Assembly (NCBI GenBank): GCA_024278955.1
Contig: JAJRSE010000102.1
Location: forward strand, 62,001-126,000
DNA: 64,000 nucleotides
DNA from: Planctomycetota bacterium
GTDB taxonomy: Bacteria; Planctomycetota; Planctomycetia; Pirellulales; Lacipirellulaceae
Direction of reading: 5' to 3'
Shown here: piece by piece, positions 8,464 through 18,352 of the stretch
Layout of the letters: each line of letters begins with the position of its first letter
Position numbering within the stretch: the first letter of the stretch is position 1
The notes under the pieces: model-generated
What the model saw: only the letters and a program-made list of their open reading frames with translations
Told to the model about the DNA's origin: nothing
Databases searched by the model: none
Program-made: the position numbers and the translations under genes

Positions 8464-8550
8464 AACTCGAAAATTGAGCTATGGTAGACTACTAGAGCCC
8501 CTCACCCACGACGACTTGCAATTGGCGACCGAACGCGTCCGACAACGGTT

Positions 8551-8824
8551 AATCGACCACCACCAACGAGCTACCGGCACCGACGCCCGCGACATTGACT
8601 ACAGCCGCGATACTGTACAAACCACTGGTCGAGTGGTTGCACCAACGGTTGCACCAAATTCTGGCAAAGGGGGCATATTGGGGGCAATTCCTGACAACTC
8701 AACCGGAAATACCGAATCGCCAAAAAGTAAAGAATCCCCTGTAAAACACGGTGTATTAAGAGTGGAGCGAAAGAGATTCGAACTCTCGACCTCTGCATTG
8801 CGAACGCAGCGCTCTCCCAACTGA
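8551..8824 (+). pseudogene. Tyrosine-integrase C-terminal tail (remnant)
   Basis: The reading frame contains DHHQRATGTDARDIDYSR and RVVAPTVAPNS, the same C-terminal tail as the integrase at 34840-35688. Nucleotides 8551-8642 are identical to 35412-35503, and similarity continues to about 8698. The catalytic residues (R, HxxR, Y) are absent, so only the tail survives. The frame ends inside the antisense strand of tRNA-Ala (stop at 8822-8824), just as the other copy ends inside tRNA-Asp. This points to a former integrated element at this tRNA. Confidence 0.75.
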
Positions 8825-8835
8825 GCTACCGCCCC
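8763..8835 (-). tRNA. tRNA-Ala (anticodon CGC)
   Basis: Read on the minus strand: acceptor GGGGCGG pairs with TCGCTCC, D arm GCTC/GAGC, anticodon stem CTGCG/TGCAG with loop TTCGCAA giving anticodon CGC, T arm GAGAG-TTCGAAT-CTCTT, discriminator A. 73 nucleotides, no CCA encoded. An integrase remnant abuts its 3' side, so this tRNA has probably served as an attachment site. Confidence 0.93.
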
Positions 8836-8993
8836 AAGTTCTTTGATTGTAGTGGTTTACGGCGATTCTCAGAGACCCATTGAACAGGCAAAAGAACAGA
8901 TTTACAACCTGTTGCTCGCTGTTTTCAAGGCCCCGGTGCGTATGCCGATGAACAGAAAATAGCATCATAACTACCCGAGAGGAAGGTCCAATT

Positions 8994-9227
8994 ATGCTCG
9001 TTCAAACCCGGCTCAACATGTTCTCCGCAGCCATTGCTGTCGATTGTCAGGGGAAGACTTACAACGCCCGTTGGCCCAAAGCGACTGGTCGTTACTGTGT
9101 GCGTACCTTCGGCCGGAAAGAACGCCTGTCGTGTGACTCCGAAGATGCCGCTGGCGCTACGAACAGGATTGGCCGAGGCACGGTGCCCCGATCGAGATTT
9201 CTAGTATTCGATCGGTCACTTGTCTGA
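8994..9227 (+). CDS. Small hypothetical ORF (doubtful)
   Basis: 77 codons preceded by AGGAAGG nine bases before the ATG. The first 50 residues (for example IAVDCQGKTYNARWPK) look protein-like, while the end does not. No family recognised. It may be the degraded start of a gene from the integrated element next to tRNA-Ala. Confidence 0.3.
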   Translation: MLVQTRLNMFSAAIAVDCQGKTYNARWPKATGRYCVRTFGRKERLSCDSEDAAGATNRIGRGTVPRSRFLVFDRSLV

Positions 9228-9329
9228 TAAATATCTCGCCGTTTCTTTTGAGGCATGCGGCCTCTATATTCATTATGGAAAGGCCGCTGGTGACTATGGC
9301 ATGGTGCTCGGCTACGAGTAAAGGAAATC

Positions 9330-9515
9330 ATGATGAAGCTGCGCAAGTGCGGCTATTCGCCGTCACGCTCTGGCCCAAGCCAAAACCGGGCGACCATCGA
9401 CGACGCAAACCACGTTACCCGAGGCCGAAGCGATGAGGAAATTCCAGCACTTCGGCATGAAGGGGTGGAGTACCTGGACGATTCCGACGAAATCGCCACG
9501 GTCGACGTCCGTTAA
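9330..9515 (+). CDS. Small hypothetical ORF (doubtful)
   Basis: 61 codons with AAAGGAAAT just before the ATG. It is rich in charged residues, ending EYLDDSDEIATVDVR. No family recognised; it lies in the same direction as the ABC operon 200 bases upstream of it. Confidence 0.3.
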   Translation: MMKLRKCGYSPSRSGPSQNRATIDDANHVTRGRSDEEIPALRHEGVEYLDDSDEIATVDVR

Positions 9516-9720
9516 TCTTGGGCTATCGCAAGCTTTCTTCCGGCTATCTACTCTGTTTGTGTATCAATCTGTCTGGCTAGTCGATCGACAAGCCTACGCG
9601 AATCGGCAATAATGTCATCCTTTGGTCGCCATTCCGCGAAAAAGCAGCAACTTCGTAATTCTACGAACTACCGATTGTACCCGTGAACGGTTGCGAATAA
9701 CTCGACAAGAAGCATAAGCA

Positions 9721-11268
9721 ATGACTTGCAATTCAACGCCGATTCTCAGAATGCGGGGGATTTCTAAGCATTTTGTTGGGGTACAAGCTCTGCAAGAGGT
9801 TGATTTTGAGGTGCTGCCAGGCGAGGTGCATGCTTTGGTTGGTGAGAATGGGGCCGGCAAAAGCACGTTGATGCATATTCTCAGTGGCGTCTATCGGCCT
9901 GATGGCGGTTGGATCGACTTCAACGGTGAGAACGAAGTCGTTTTTGCCGATGAACAGGCAGCGCAGCGCCACGGGATCGCCATCGTTTTCCAAGAGAGGA
10001 GTCTTTTCGGCCCTCTCTCGATTGCGGAGAATATTTTTGCAGGCAGGCAACCAATAGGTCGCTTCGGATTTGTTGACCGGGCTGCCATGATTGAAGAGTC
10101 TCGCAAGCTGCTTGCCGAGGTTGGCATGGAGGTCGATCCTCAATTGCCGGTGGAAAGGCTTTCTCCCCATCAGCAGCAGCTTGTTGAAGTGGCGAAGGCA
10201 CTCTCGCTACGGGCTCATCTTATCGTTCTCGACGAGCCGACCGCTGCCCTTACCGAAACCGAAACGGACCATCTGTTTGCCGTGATCAAAAAGCTGCAAG
10301 AGCGACAGGCTGCTGTTGTTTATATCTCGCATCGTATGGAAGAGATATTTCTCTTGGCCGATCGTGTGACGGTGCTGAAAGACGGGCAGCATCAAGCGAC
10401 GTTGTCGGTCTCGGAGACTTCTCCTCAAGAGCTGGTAACGACGATGGTGGGACGTGAATTGGCGGGCGAATCTTTCGACCGTGGCGCCCCGCCCGTCGAT
10501 CAATCGCCGTTGCTAGAAGTAAGGAACTTGTCCGATGTTGCGGGCAGTGTTCCTCGCCGAGTGGAACTGAAGGAGATTAGTTTTTCTGTTCGGGCGGGTG
10601 AAGTAGTTGCCCTAGCCGGGTTGGCTGGAGCAGGGAGAACGGAGTTGGCACTAGCCATTTTTGGAGCGAGAAGCCGAACGCATGGAACGATTGCTGTTGA
10701 TGGGCAATGCCTTCAGCAAGGGAATTCTCGTGGGCGGTGCGTAGCAGATTCGATCGCAGCCGGAATCGGATATCTCCCCGAAGACCGTAAAGAAGCCGGG
10801 CTGTTTCTCGAAAAAAGCATTGCTAGTAACATCGCTGCGGCAAGCCTAAAGCAGTTTGGGCGAGCTTGGACCCAGGACAGCCAAATTGCGAAGGTTGCCG
10901 ACGAGTACTGCCAGTCGCTCCGGATTGCCGCTAGCGGGATCGAGCAGTCGGTCGTCAGCCTAAGCGGTGGCAACCAACAGAAAGTTCTTTTGGCCAAGTG
11001 GTTGCTCGTAAAACCCAAAGTGTTGATTGTGGACGAGCCAACCCGTGGGGTCGACGTTGGGGCGAAAGCAGAGATCCACCGATTACTTTTTGAATTGTCC
11101 AGAAAAGGCGTTGCTGTTATTGTGATTTCTTCGGATTTACCCGAGGTTTTGACCGTGGCAGACCGCGTGCTCGTCATGGCAGAGGGGCGGATCTCTGGAG
11201 AGCTTTCCCACGAAGAGGCAACCGAAGAACGCATTATCCATTTGGCTTCTCAGGTCGAGGTTGTTTGA
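9721..11268 (+). CDS. Sugar ABC importer, tandem ATP-binding protein
   Basis: A 515-residue protein of the RbsA/MglA/XylG type with two nucleotide-binding domains. Domain 1 has Walker A GENGAGKST (residues 41-49), Walker B LIVLDEPTAAL and the atypical signature LSPHQQQLVEVAK. Domain 2 has the degenerate Walker A GLAGAGRTE that is normal for this family, a full signature SLSGGNQQK and VLIVDEPTRGVDVG. It powers uptake of a monosaccharide or related ligand. It is followed 45 bases later by the permease and then by the binding protein, giving a complete CUT2 system. The substrate cannot be read from sequence alone. Confidence 0.93.
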   Translation: MTCNSTPILRMRGISKHFVGVQALQEVDFEVLPGEVHALVGENGAGKSTLMHILSGVYRPDGGWIDFNGENEVVFADEQAAQRHGIAIVFQERSLFGPLSIAENIFAGRQPIGRFGFVDRAAMIEESRKLLAEVGMEVDPQLPVERLSPHQQQLVEVAKALSLRAHLIVLDEPTAALTETETDHLFAVIKKLQERQAAVVYISHRMEEIFLLADRVTVLKDGQHQATLSVSETSPQELVTTMVGRELAGESFDRGAPPVDQSPLLEVRNLSDVAGSVPRRVELKEISFSVRAGEVVALAGLAGAGRTELALAIFGARSRTHGTIAVDGQCLQQGNSRGRCVADSIAAGIGYLPEDRKEAGLFLEKSIASNIAAASLKQFGRAWTQDSQIAKVADEYCQSLRIAASGIEQSVVSLSGGNQQKVLLAKWLLVKPKVLIVDEPTRGVDVGAKAEIHRLLFELSRKGVAVIVISSDLPEVLTVADRVLVMAEGRISGELSHEEATEERIIHLASQVEVV

Positions 11269-11313
11269 GACTTTTACCAATAGAGCCTGAGGCTTTTTGA
11301 CCAGAAAACTAGT

Positions 11314-12330
11314 ATGACCGATTCCAAAGAAAACAAACCGGCCAGTCCGCAAAAAAACTCCCCGCAGGGGCGTTCGCCTAAGAAGCCCTACTCGCGTCTG
11401 GCACCCTATTCGCGTGAGTTAGCGTTGATTGGGTTGACTTTGCTAATCGTCGTGTTGTTTTCGATCCTCTACCCCTATTCGTTTTGTTCCTGGGACAACT
11501 TCAACGCAATCCTCCGGAACCTTGCCTTTGAAGGCATCTTGGCAATCGGCATGATGGTCTTGTTGGTTTCTGGCGAGTTTGATCTTTCAGTAGGCGCCAT
11601 GGCCTCGATGATCGGCGTTATTACCGCTTGGTTGATGAAAGTCGCAGGTTGGCCTGTCCCTTTAGCCGTCTCCGCGGGGCTTGCTATCGGTGCTTTGGCC
11701 GGTGCGATGAATGGAGTTTTTGTCGCCAAGCTACGGGTGAACGCGTTGATTGCCACGCTGGGGACGATGGGGATCTTTCAAGGAATCTCGCTGCTGGTCG
11801 GTGGGCCTGGGATTACGTTTCTACCTGAGTCGTTTTCAAGTGTCGGCCAAGCGGAGCTGTTCGGTTTACAATCTCCGGTCTGGTTGCTGGCCGCTTTGGG
11901 CTTAGTGGTCCATGTGCTCCTTACCCATTCGCGTTTTTTTCGCCAACTTTTTTATGTGGGCAGCAATGCGAAAGCGGCCCGCCTTTCGGGCATTCATGTC
12001 GACCGCATGCAGATATTTGCGTTTGCAATGATGGGAGCGATCGCAGGGTTGGCGGGAATCGTCTACGCGTCGCGAATCGGCACCGCAACCGCTACCGTCG
12101 GCGTGGGGGCCGAATTGCAGGCCATTGCGGCGGTGATCCTGGGGGGGGCGAGCCTCTCGGGCGGTAAGGGCACGATTTGGGGCGCTTTGGTCGGCGTCTT
12201 TTTCATGGCTTTGATCAAAAACGTGCTGATCATTGCCCGAATCTCTTCCGAATGGCAAGGCATTGTCCTCGGTTCTGTGTTGGTCTTTGCCGTAGCCCTT
12301 GATTCTTTGATGTCAACGCAAAAGGAATGA
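11314..12330 (+). CDS. Sugar ABC importer permease
   Basis: A 338-residue RbsC-type membrane protein. A hydrophilic, lysine- and proline-rich N-terminus of about 30 residues precedes eight or more membrane segments. The family marks are VSGEFDLSVGAMASMIGV after the second segment and VILGGASLSGGKGTIWGALVG near the C-terminus, where it contacts the ATPase. It lies between the ATPase and binding-protein genes in the same orientation. Confidence 0.93.
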   Translation: MTDSKENKPASPQKNSPQGRSPKKPYSRLAPYSRELALIGLTLLIVVLFSILYPYSFCSWDNFNAILRNLAFEGILAIGMMVLLVSGEFDLSVGAMASMIGVITAWLMKVAGWPVPLAVSAGLAIGALAGAMNGVFVAKLRVNALIATLGTMGIFQGISLLVGGPGITFLPESFSSVGQAELFGLQSPVWLLAALGLVVHVLLTHSRFFRQLFYVGSNAKAARLSGIHVDRMQIFAFAMMGAIAGLAGIVYASRIGTATATVGVGAELQAIAAVILGGASLSGGKGTIWGALVGVFFMALIKNVLIIARISSEWQGIVLGSVLVFAVALDSLMSTQKE

Positions 12331-12426
12331 GCCCACTCGAATCGGTCTCTGCTTACAAGCAAAGTTTTTAAGCTCCGAATGATTTACTCCTCCACAATTT
12401 CCCACACTACTTCACAACGGTTTTTC

Positions 12427-13485
12427 ATGAACAAACAATCAATTCATCGACGAGATATGCTTGGCTCGGCCGGAATCCTTGCGGGAGCAAGCCTAATGGC
12501 CGGGCTTGCCGGTTGTGAAGATCCGCCTCATTCTCAGGGGAACCAATCGCAGCCCAACTCAGACACAAAAACAACGGGAGGCCAAGCCCCGTCTTACGCC
12601 CATGAAGAGTACGTTTGGGTGGCCGCCCTGGCGAACCTTCCGCTCTTTACCCAACGCGACCACCCTGCCCTTCACTTGGCTGGAAAAGAGCTGGGTGTTC
12701 GAGTGACGATAACAGGCCCTAACACGATTGACATCCCTGCCCTTGTGGCCGCGATCGAGCAAACTGCGGCACGGAAACCGGCTGGCATGATGGTTGTTGG
12801 CTTCGACCCCTCCGCTTTAGTTGCGCCAATTAATCGAGCGATGGAAGCAGGCATTCCTGTTGTTTGCATCGATGCGGATGTTCCTGCGAGCAAACGGATT
12901 TCCTTTATCGGCACCGATTGGTTTGATTTGGGAGTGCGGCAAGCTAAGGGAATGCTCGAAGGGCTCGAAGGACGGAAGGGAGAGATCGCTATGCTAGGCA
13001 TGATTGAGCTGCCGATCATGCAGGCTGCCTTCAAGGGGTTTCGTTCGATCGTCGAACCGGCCGGCCTGACTCCTTTGCCGCCTCAACAAGACAAAGCTAA
13101 CCAAGTCGAGGCGGCAAGAGTGATGGCCTCAATCATCCAAGCACATCCCAAGCTGGTAGGCGCGGCAGGGTTCGATTCCCAAAGCGGCCCCGGAATGGGG
13201 CAAGCGATCAAAGAGGCGGGCAAGGCAGGCAAGATCGTTGCTACCTGTGTTGACGATCAAGAACAACATCTTCGACTGCTGAAAGAAGGAGTCCTTCACA
13301 CATGCGTGGGCCAAAAGAGAGAGCTTTTTACTTACATGGGGCTCAAGGCACTGTTCGAGGTGAATCACTCCCCCATCAAATTCACCAACGACGACCAAGC
13401 CGCAGGTGTCTACCCGATTCCCGTCGTTTACAATACTGGGGCCTACACTATTACAAAAGAAAATGTCGACCTTTTCCTGGAATGA
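12427..13485 (+). CDS. Sugar ABC importer substrate-binding lipoprotein
   Basis: A 352-residue periplasmic-binding-protein-like I protein (RbsB type). It starts MNKQSIHRRDMLGSAG, a twin-arginine-like N-region, and has a lipobox LAGC about 31 residues in, so it is probably an anchored lipoprotein. The ribose-binding fold is visible in GVRVTITGPNTIDIPALVAA, GIPVVCIDADVP and GAAGFDSQSGPGMGQAI. I chose ATG 12427 for the signal peptide; ATG 12379 would add 16 residues. Third gene of the importer operon. Confidence 0.9.
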   Translation: MNKQSIHRRDMLGSAGILAGASLMAGLAGCEDPPHSQGNQSQPNSDTKTTGGQAPSYAHEEYVWVAALANLPLFTQRDHPALHLAGKELGVRVTITGPNTIDIPALVAAIEQTAARKPAGMMVVGFDPSALVAPINRAMEAGIPVVCIDADVPASKRISFIGTDWFDLGVRQAKGMLEGLEGRKGEIAMLGMIELPIMQAAFKGFRSIVEPAGLTPLPPQQDKANQVEAARVMASIIQAHPKLVGAAGFDSQSGPGMGQAIKEAGKAGKIVATCVDDQEQHLRLLKEGVLHTCVGQKRELFTYMGLKALFEVNHSPIKFTNDDQAAGVYPIPVVYNTGAYTITKENVDLFLE

Positions 13486-13537
13486 ATCAGTGCAAAACGG
13501 GTAGCAGAAATCAAAAAAACCTACCAGAACGTGTGGA

Positions 13538-15886
13538 TCAGCTAAGTCGCGCAGATCGCAGTCGTAGCGCATTGACGATCACCGAAAGGCTACTCAAGCT
13601 CATCGCGGCTGCGGCGATCATGGGACTAAGCAACAAACCGAAAAACGGGTAGAGCAACCCGGCGGCGACGGGGATTCCCAGGACGTTGTAGACAAACGCG
13701 AAGAAGAGATTCTCGCGGATATTTTTCATGGTCTTGCGACTTAGGTGGCTTGCTGCGGCGACTCCCCGCAGGTCGCCTCCGACAAGCGTGACTCCAGCCG
13801 CTTCGATTGCCACGCCGGTGCCCGTTCCCATGGCGATGCCGACATCGGCCTCGGCAAGCGCGGGTGCATCGTTGATGCCGTCGCCAGCCATGGCAACGAC
13901 GCGCCCCTCACTTCGTAGCCGAGCCACAAAATGATGCTTGTCTTCCGGAGAAACCCCGGCACGGAATTCGTCGATGCACAGCTTGTCTGCAACCGCCCGG
14001 GCGGTCGGTTCTGCGTCGCCGGTTAACATGATCACTTTCAGGCTCAACTGGTGAAGCGTTTTTAGTGCAATCGGCGTGCTCTCCTTGATCGGGTCGGAAA
14101 TCGCCAGCATGGCCGCTGCTTCGCCGTCGACAGCAACAAGAATGGCAGTTTGGCCCTCTTCTTGATAGGACGCGGCCCGCCTGCGAGCTTCGTCCACTCC
14201 TGCAACACTCTGCTCGGCAAGAAAATCGGCTTTGCCGATCAGGACGGTTTTCCCGTTCACGACTGCGCGAACGCCGCCTCCGGTTATGCTTTCAAATTCG
14301 AGAGCTTCGACGAGCGAAAGCCCATCTGCCTTGGCGCGACGGACCACCGCTTGGGCCAATGGGTGCTCGCTTTGACTTTCAACCGCCGCAGCCATCGCAA
14401 CGATTTTTTCTTCCGTCCAATCCCCCAATGTTTCGACCGAAGTAACTTCTGGGCGCCCGAGCGTTAGCGTTCCCGTTTTGTCCACCACGATTGTGTCGAC
14501 TTTTTCCATGGTTTCCAACACTTCGGCATTCTTGATCAGCACGCCTTCTTTGGCACCACGGCCGACTCCGACCATCACCGACATGGGCGTAGCCAAACCG
14601 AGCGCACAGGGGCATGCGATGATCAGCACCGCCACCGCGGTGACAAAAGCGTAGGCCAGTTTGGGGTCTGGTCCCCACACGGCCCAGCCGATAAATGCCA
14701 ATATCGAACAGACGAACACGACAGGAACAAAGTATTGAGCCACTTGGTCGACCAATTTTTGGATCGGAGCCCGACTTCGCTGCGCGTCGGCGACCATCTG
14801 CACGATGCGGCTCAGCACCGAGTCGTTTCCGACGCTGACTGCTTCAATTACTAGCGCCCCGGTTTGATTCACGGTGCCGCCCGTCACTTCGTCGCCTTCG
14901 ACTTTCTGAACTGGTAGCGGCTCGCCCGTCAGCATCGATTCATCGATGCTACTCGATCCGCTCAACACACGGCCATCCACGGGGACTTTTTCTCCTGGGC
15001 GTACGCGCAGTCGATCTCCCTTGTGAACCAAGTCCAATGAAATTTTTTCCTCTCCTTCGTCCGTGATCCGATGAGCCGTGTCCGGCGCAAGTTGCATCAG
15101 CTCGCGAATCGCCCCGCCCGTTTGTTGTCGCGCACGCAACTCTAGTACCTGCCCAAGCAAAACGAGCGTGAGGATCACTGCCGCCGCTTCGAAATAGAGC
15201 GGGAGCTGGCCCTTCTCGTAAAAAGCTTCAGGAATCCAAGTTGGAAACAAGAGGACAAACAGACTAAACAGATAGGCCGCAAGGGTTCCAACCGCAATTA
15301 AAGAAAACATATTCAGGTTCAGCGAACGAAACGAACTGGCGCCTCGCGTCAGCAGTGGCCAACCGCACCAGAAGACCACCGGCGTAGCCAGAGCTAACTG
15401 AACCCAATTCAAGAATTGTACGGGCATCCAATCGGCAACGCGCAGCCCGATCATCGGCCCCATCGTAATCACGAGCAACGGGATCGACAACGCGACGCCA
15501 ACCCAAAACCGGCGATTCATGTCTTGCAGTTGAGCATCTTCCGATTCGGTGGAATCGCTGACAAACTTCGGTTCCAAGTCCATCCCACAGAGAGGACAAG
15601 CCCCTGGCCCGGCTTGCTCGACCTCAGGATGCATTGGGCAAGTGTAGATGTTTTTTTCAGTAGAGACGGCACCATCGTGAGCATCGCCGGAATTCACAGA
15701 GGTGGTGTCTGCTTCTGTTTTTGATTGCCGAGCAAGTATCCCTTGAGGATCACTGTCAAACTTCTTTTGACAGCTCTCGCTACAGAAAACAAATGTTTTC
15801 CCCTGGTACTCTCTTTTGAGTGCCTGAGCTGGGGAAACTTCCATTCCGCAAACTGGGTCGGTCGTTATCGCCTGGCTGGTGCTCAT
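13538..15886 (-). CDS. copA: Cu+-exporting P1B-type ATPase
   Basis: About 782 residues. The N-terminus has a YHS metal-binding domain ([25 protein letters not shown]) and a heavy-metal-binding motif YTCPMHPEV...[12 protein letters not shown] in place of the usual HMA domain. The core holds the TGE phosphatase loop (MLTGEPLP), the membrane CPC ([12 protein letters not shown]), the phosphorylation site DKTGTLTLG, an HP motif (SEHPLAQA) and [10 protein letters not shown]. The last membrane helices carry YN and MSLSS, the signature of the Cu+ subgroup P1B-1. The ATG at 15886 is preferred over an upstream TTG at 15904. It converges on the sugar operon. Confidence 0.9.
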   Translation of the reverse strand: MSTSQAITTDPVCGMEVSPAQALKREYQGKTFVFCSESCQKKFDSDPQGILARQSKTEADTTSVNSGDAHDGAVSTEKNIYTCPMHPEVEQAGPGACPLCGMDLEPKFVSDSTESEDAQLQDMNRRFWVGVALSIPLLVITMGPMIGLRVADWMPVQFLNWVQLALATPVVFWCGWPLLTRGASSFRSLNLNMFSLIAVGTLAAYLFSLFVLLFPTWIPEAFYEKGQLPLYFEAAAVILTLVLLGQVLELRARQQTGGAIRELMQLAPDTAHRITDEGEEKISLDLVHKGDRLRVRPGEKVPVDGRVLSGSSSIDESMLTGEPLPVQKVEGDEVTGGTVNQTGALVIEAVSVGNDSVLSRIVQMVADAQRSRAPIQKLVDQVAQYFVPVVFVCSILAFIGWAVWGPDPKLAYAFVTAVAVLIIACPCALGLATPMSVMVGVGRGAKEGVLIKNAEVLETMEKVDTIVVDKTGTLTLGRPEVTSVETLGDWTEEKIVAMAAAVESQSEHPLAQAVVRRAKADGLSLVEALEFESITGGGVRAVVNGKTVLIGKADFLAEQSVAGVDEARRRAASYQEEGQTAILVAVDGEAAAMLAISDPIKESTPIALKTLHQLSLKVIMLTGDAEPTARAVADKLCIDEFRAGVSPEDKHHFVARLRSEGRVVAMAGDGINDAPALAEADVGIAMGTGTGVAIEAAGVTLVGGDLRGVAAASHLSRKTMKNIRENLFFAFVYNVLGIPVAAGLLYPFFGLLLSPMIAAAAMSLSSLSVIVNALRLRSARLS

Positions 15887-15980
15887 CGTTTTTCTCGCTA
15901 CCAAGGATCTTTTACTATGACATGGCGTTGCTAGCAGTCTGGCGGGGCTGAAAATTGGTAACCGTTCACGAGATGGGAAA

Positions 15981-16113
15981 AATTAGCCACAGATGAACAC
16001 AGGTGAACACTGATTTTTTGGATGAGTTCGGAGTTTTTCCATTCTATTTCTCTTTCGATAATCGAAGTTTCTCTAAAAATTTCTTTTTCATCCGTGTTTA
16101 TTTGTGACTTTTT
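15981..16113. repeat. Imperfect palindrome, AGCCACAGATGAACAC type
   Basis: Left arm AATTAGCCACAGATGAACAC (15981-16000) pairs imperfectly with CATCCGTGTTTATTTGTGAC (16089-16108). The gap between copA and the DUF4914 gene (15887-16155) is otherwise empty. Such palindromes are common non-coding repeats in environmental bacteria; whether this one is mobile cannot be told. Confidence 0.55.
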
Positions 16114-16155
16114 CCTCTTTCATCGCAATGAACGGTTACAAAAATGGGTGTTCAC

Positions 16156-18054
16156 TTATAGGGCCGACAGCTCTTCGTACTGCTGTGCGCTCGCGCCGGC
16201 GAGGCAAGCTTCGATGATCTCGCGGCCCTTGGGGTCGAGGTCGGGGTCGAGAAACTTGCGGATTTGCTCATGGAAAAACTCGCTGAGGATGGCGGCTCCC
16301 TTGTCATAACCCTCTTCGCCGACTTCGGGCTGAGTCTCCACTTGCAGGAACCAGTGGCCGATGGTCTGGCCCTCGACCTGGATGGTACGTGGAGTTCTGC
16401 CGAGTAATGGGCAGCGAGATTCCAGCACTTTCTCTGGTGCAAATGGGTTGGCGCCGCGCCGTGCGAGATACTCTCGAGCGACCCACTGCGGGGCAAATCC
16501 AGTCTCCCAGCACCCGATGTGCTGGTTGGGGCAGATGATAAACATCGTATCGTCGGTGTTGAGTATCTGGTGCAAGAGAATGTTGGCTTGATCGACGCGT
16601 CGACCTGTGGCAAAAGGCCAGTACGAACCAACTCCCTCAGAAGTCATACCGCCCTCATCGACGATAGATGGGTTGCTGTAACCCCGTGGCGAAACCAAAC
16701 GCCATAACCAGGCCAGCGACGGGGAGAGGATATGGAATACGCCGAAGATTCCGTAGCTCGGATGTTCTCGGGTGCATGGAGGGCATCGCACTCCGAACGA
16801 ACGGATATCGACCGTGACCGGCTCATTAACAATGTCGGGGTAGTGCCGACGCGGGAAGACGATGCGAGGGTTGGGGCAGGGTACGCCAGGCTGGTCCTGA
16901 ATATGGTCCCAGATAAGCGCGGTGGAGCCAGGAGCCGCATCGATATTAAGAAACAACAATGGCGAAGGGGGATGAACCATGATCGCTTCGAGGTGAGGAT
17001 CGGTGCCATAGCGTGTGATGTGGTTGACGCGTAGGAACCAAGCCGATTCGGCGTCGGTGACGGTGAGCTTACGTTCCCGAGAGTCGGGTTTCTGGAAGTC
17101 GGGGTGGCAAAGAGCCATGTCGTCGGTAACGGGCCGAAGTTCGCAACCTCGCGGCAGGGCAACGTAGCGTTGTTCGCCAGTTACCGTGTTTTTACCGAGC
17201 TTGACCCGGCCGTCGGCCTGACGCTGCATCTGTCCGATCATCTCCGACTTGCCGCCGCCTGAAGCGCCTTCGTGCATGATGGTGACGGTATTATCATACG
17301 GGGTAATTACTTGAACCGTGGAGCAGTGGGCGGTGGTCCAGTCATTTTTCTCGCCAAGGGTCAGCAACATGCCGTAGACGCCCTTTTTGGCAGATGGCCC
17401 AGGGTAGAGGTTATAAGAGTAAAGTTCGTGCAAGCCCTCACGACGGTTGTGGACCACCACTTGCTTGCCGTCGAAGTGAGTGTGGCGGAACGGCGGGGCG
17501 ATATAGATGATTCCGTTGTGGTTGTAGGCGTCGCCCTGATTCTCAATATCTTCGAGGGGGATGATACCTTGAAGCATCGCCAAACCAAGCGCAAAAAATC
17601 CAGCGTTGGCTGGGCAAATGGCCAGAGAGGTTAGCCCCTTGCCGGCGCTTCCGGCATTGAAAAAGAAGCATGCCAAGTCTTGGGTCTTGAGCCAGGCAAA
17701 CGTCTCTTGCCGGATCTCTTCGAAATCTTTGTTGAACTTTCCATCGAACGTGGGCTTGTCGGTGGCTCCGTCATCGGCGATGAACATGCAATTCGGGTCA
17801 CGGCGACGCATGTAGGGATCGATGTAGTTTGCAGAGATGCCATTCTTGACCCGACAGACTTTGACCTCGGGGATAAACTCGCCATTCACATCGTAGCCGA
17901 CAGTGTAATAGCCATGGAGGTCGGTCTGGCCCTCAGGTACCGCCAAAGCCACCAGTTCTTCGACGCTGCCGACGAAGGTGACCGATTTGGCCTCTGCGAG
18001 GACGCTTTCGGCGGAATGAGAGAGCGAGACGTTGGGCATGAGGACCTGAGACAT
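16156..18054 (-). CDS. DUF4914 family protein, P-loop kinase-like
   Basis: A 632-residue cytoplasmic protein that I recognise as DUF4914. In the middle is HEGASGGGKSEMIGQM, a P-loop of the kind in PEP-carboxykinase-like and HPr-kinase-like folds. Other marked segments are FFNAGSAGKGLTSLAICPAN, the hydrophobic stretch LLFLNIDAAPGSTALIWD, and IICPNQHIGCWETGFAPQW. The reaction is unknown. ATG 18054 has AGGA upstream; the frame extends 15 codons further. The gene is single, with about 300 bases of empty sequence on its 5' side. Confidence 0.8.
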   Translation of the reverse strand: MSQVLMPNVSLSHSAESVLAEAKSVTFVGSVEELVALAVPEGQTDLHGYYTVGYDVNGEFIPEVKVCRVKNGISANYIDPYMRRRDPNCMFIADDGATDKPTFDGKFNKDFEEIRQETFAWLKTQDLACFFFNAGSAGKGLTSLAICPANAGFFALGLAMLQGIIPLEDIENQGDAYNHNGIIYIAPPFRHTHFDGKQVVVHNRREGLHELYSYNLYPGPSAKKGVYGMLLTLGEKNDWTTAHCSTVQVITPYDNTVTIMHEGASGGGKSEMIGQMQRQADGRVKLGKNTVTGEQRYVALPRGCELRPVTDDMALCHPDFQKPDSRERKLTVTDAESAWFLRVNHITRYGTDPHLEAIMVHPPSPLLFLNIDAAPGSTALIWDHIQDQPGVPCPNPRIVFPRRHYPDIVNEPVTVDIRSFGVRCPPCTREHPSYGIFGVFHILSPSLAWLWRLVSPRGYSNPSIVDEGGMTSEGVGSYWPFATGRRVDQANILLHQILNTDDTMFIICPNQHIGCWETGFAPQWVAREYLARRGANPFAPEKVLESRCPLLGRTPRTIQVEGQTIGHWFLQVETQPEVGEEGYDKGAAILSEFFHEQIRKFLDPDLDPKGREIIEACLAGASAQQYEELSAL

Positions 18055-18352
18055 TTTGACGATTCCTGATCGGGGATACGGTTGGGTGGCCTGTGCCAAA
18101 GTCTCTACCGCACAGGTGTATGAGAGTGCGGTTTGGAGGAGGAAACGGACAGGTGATAATAGTTTAGACCCTTAGCAGCGGTGGCGGTAGTCAGGCATTT
18201 TGTTCACATTGAGTGTTTGGCCACCGTCCAAAAAATTGGGGCTCGTTAAATTAGCCGTTTTGGTGCGAGGCACGGTTTTTTCTGCTCGAACAGTGGCTAG
18301 TGCCAAAACTGCCCCAGGTCTCAAAATCACGGCAAAAATCGGTGATGCAGCG

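Larger units (their letters stand above)
8836..9720. other. Long intergenic region with two weak ORFs
   Basis: Nearly 900 bases between tRNA-Ala and the sugar ABC operon. Two short frames with fair ribosome sites are listed separately at low confidence. No tRNA, terminator or repeat stood out in the remainder. Confidence 0.5.

Noticed and set aside
8035-8487. Plus-strand frame of 150 codons
   Set aside because: Most of it is translation of three REP-like hairpins; no protein character.
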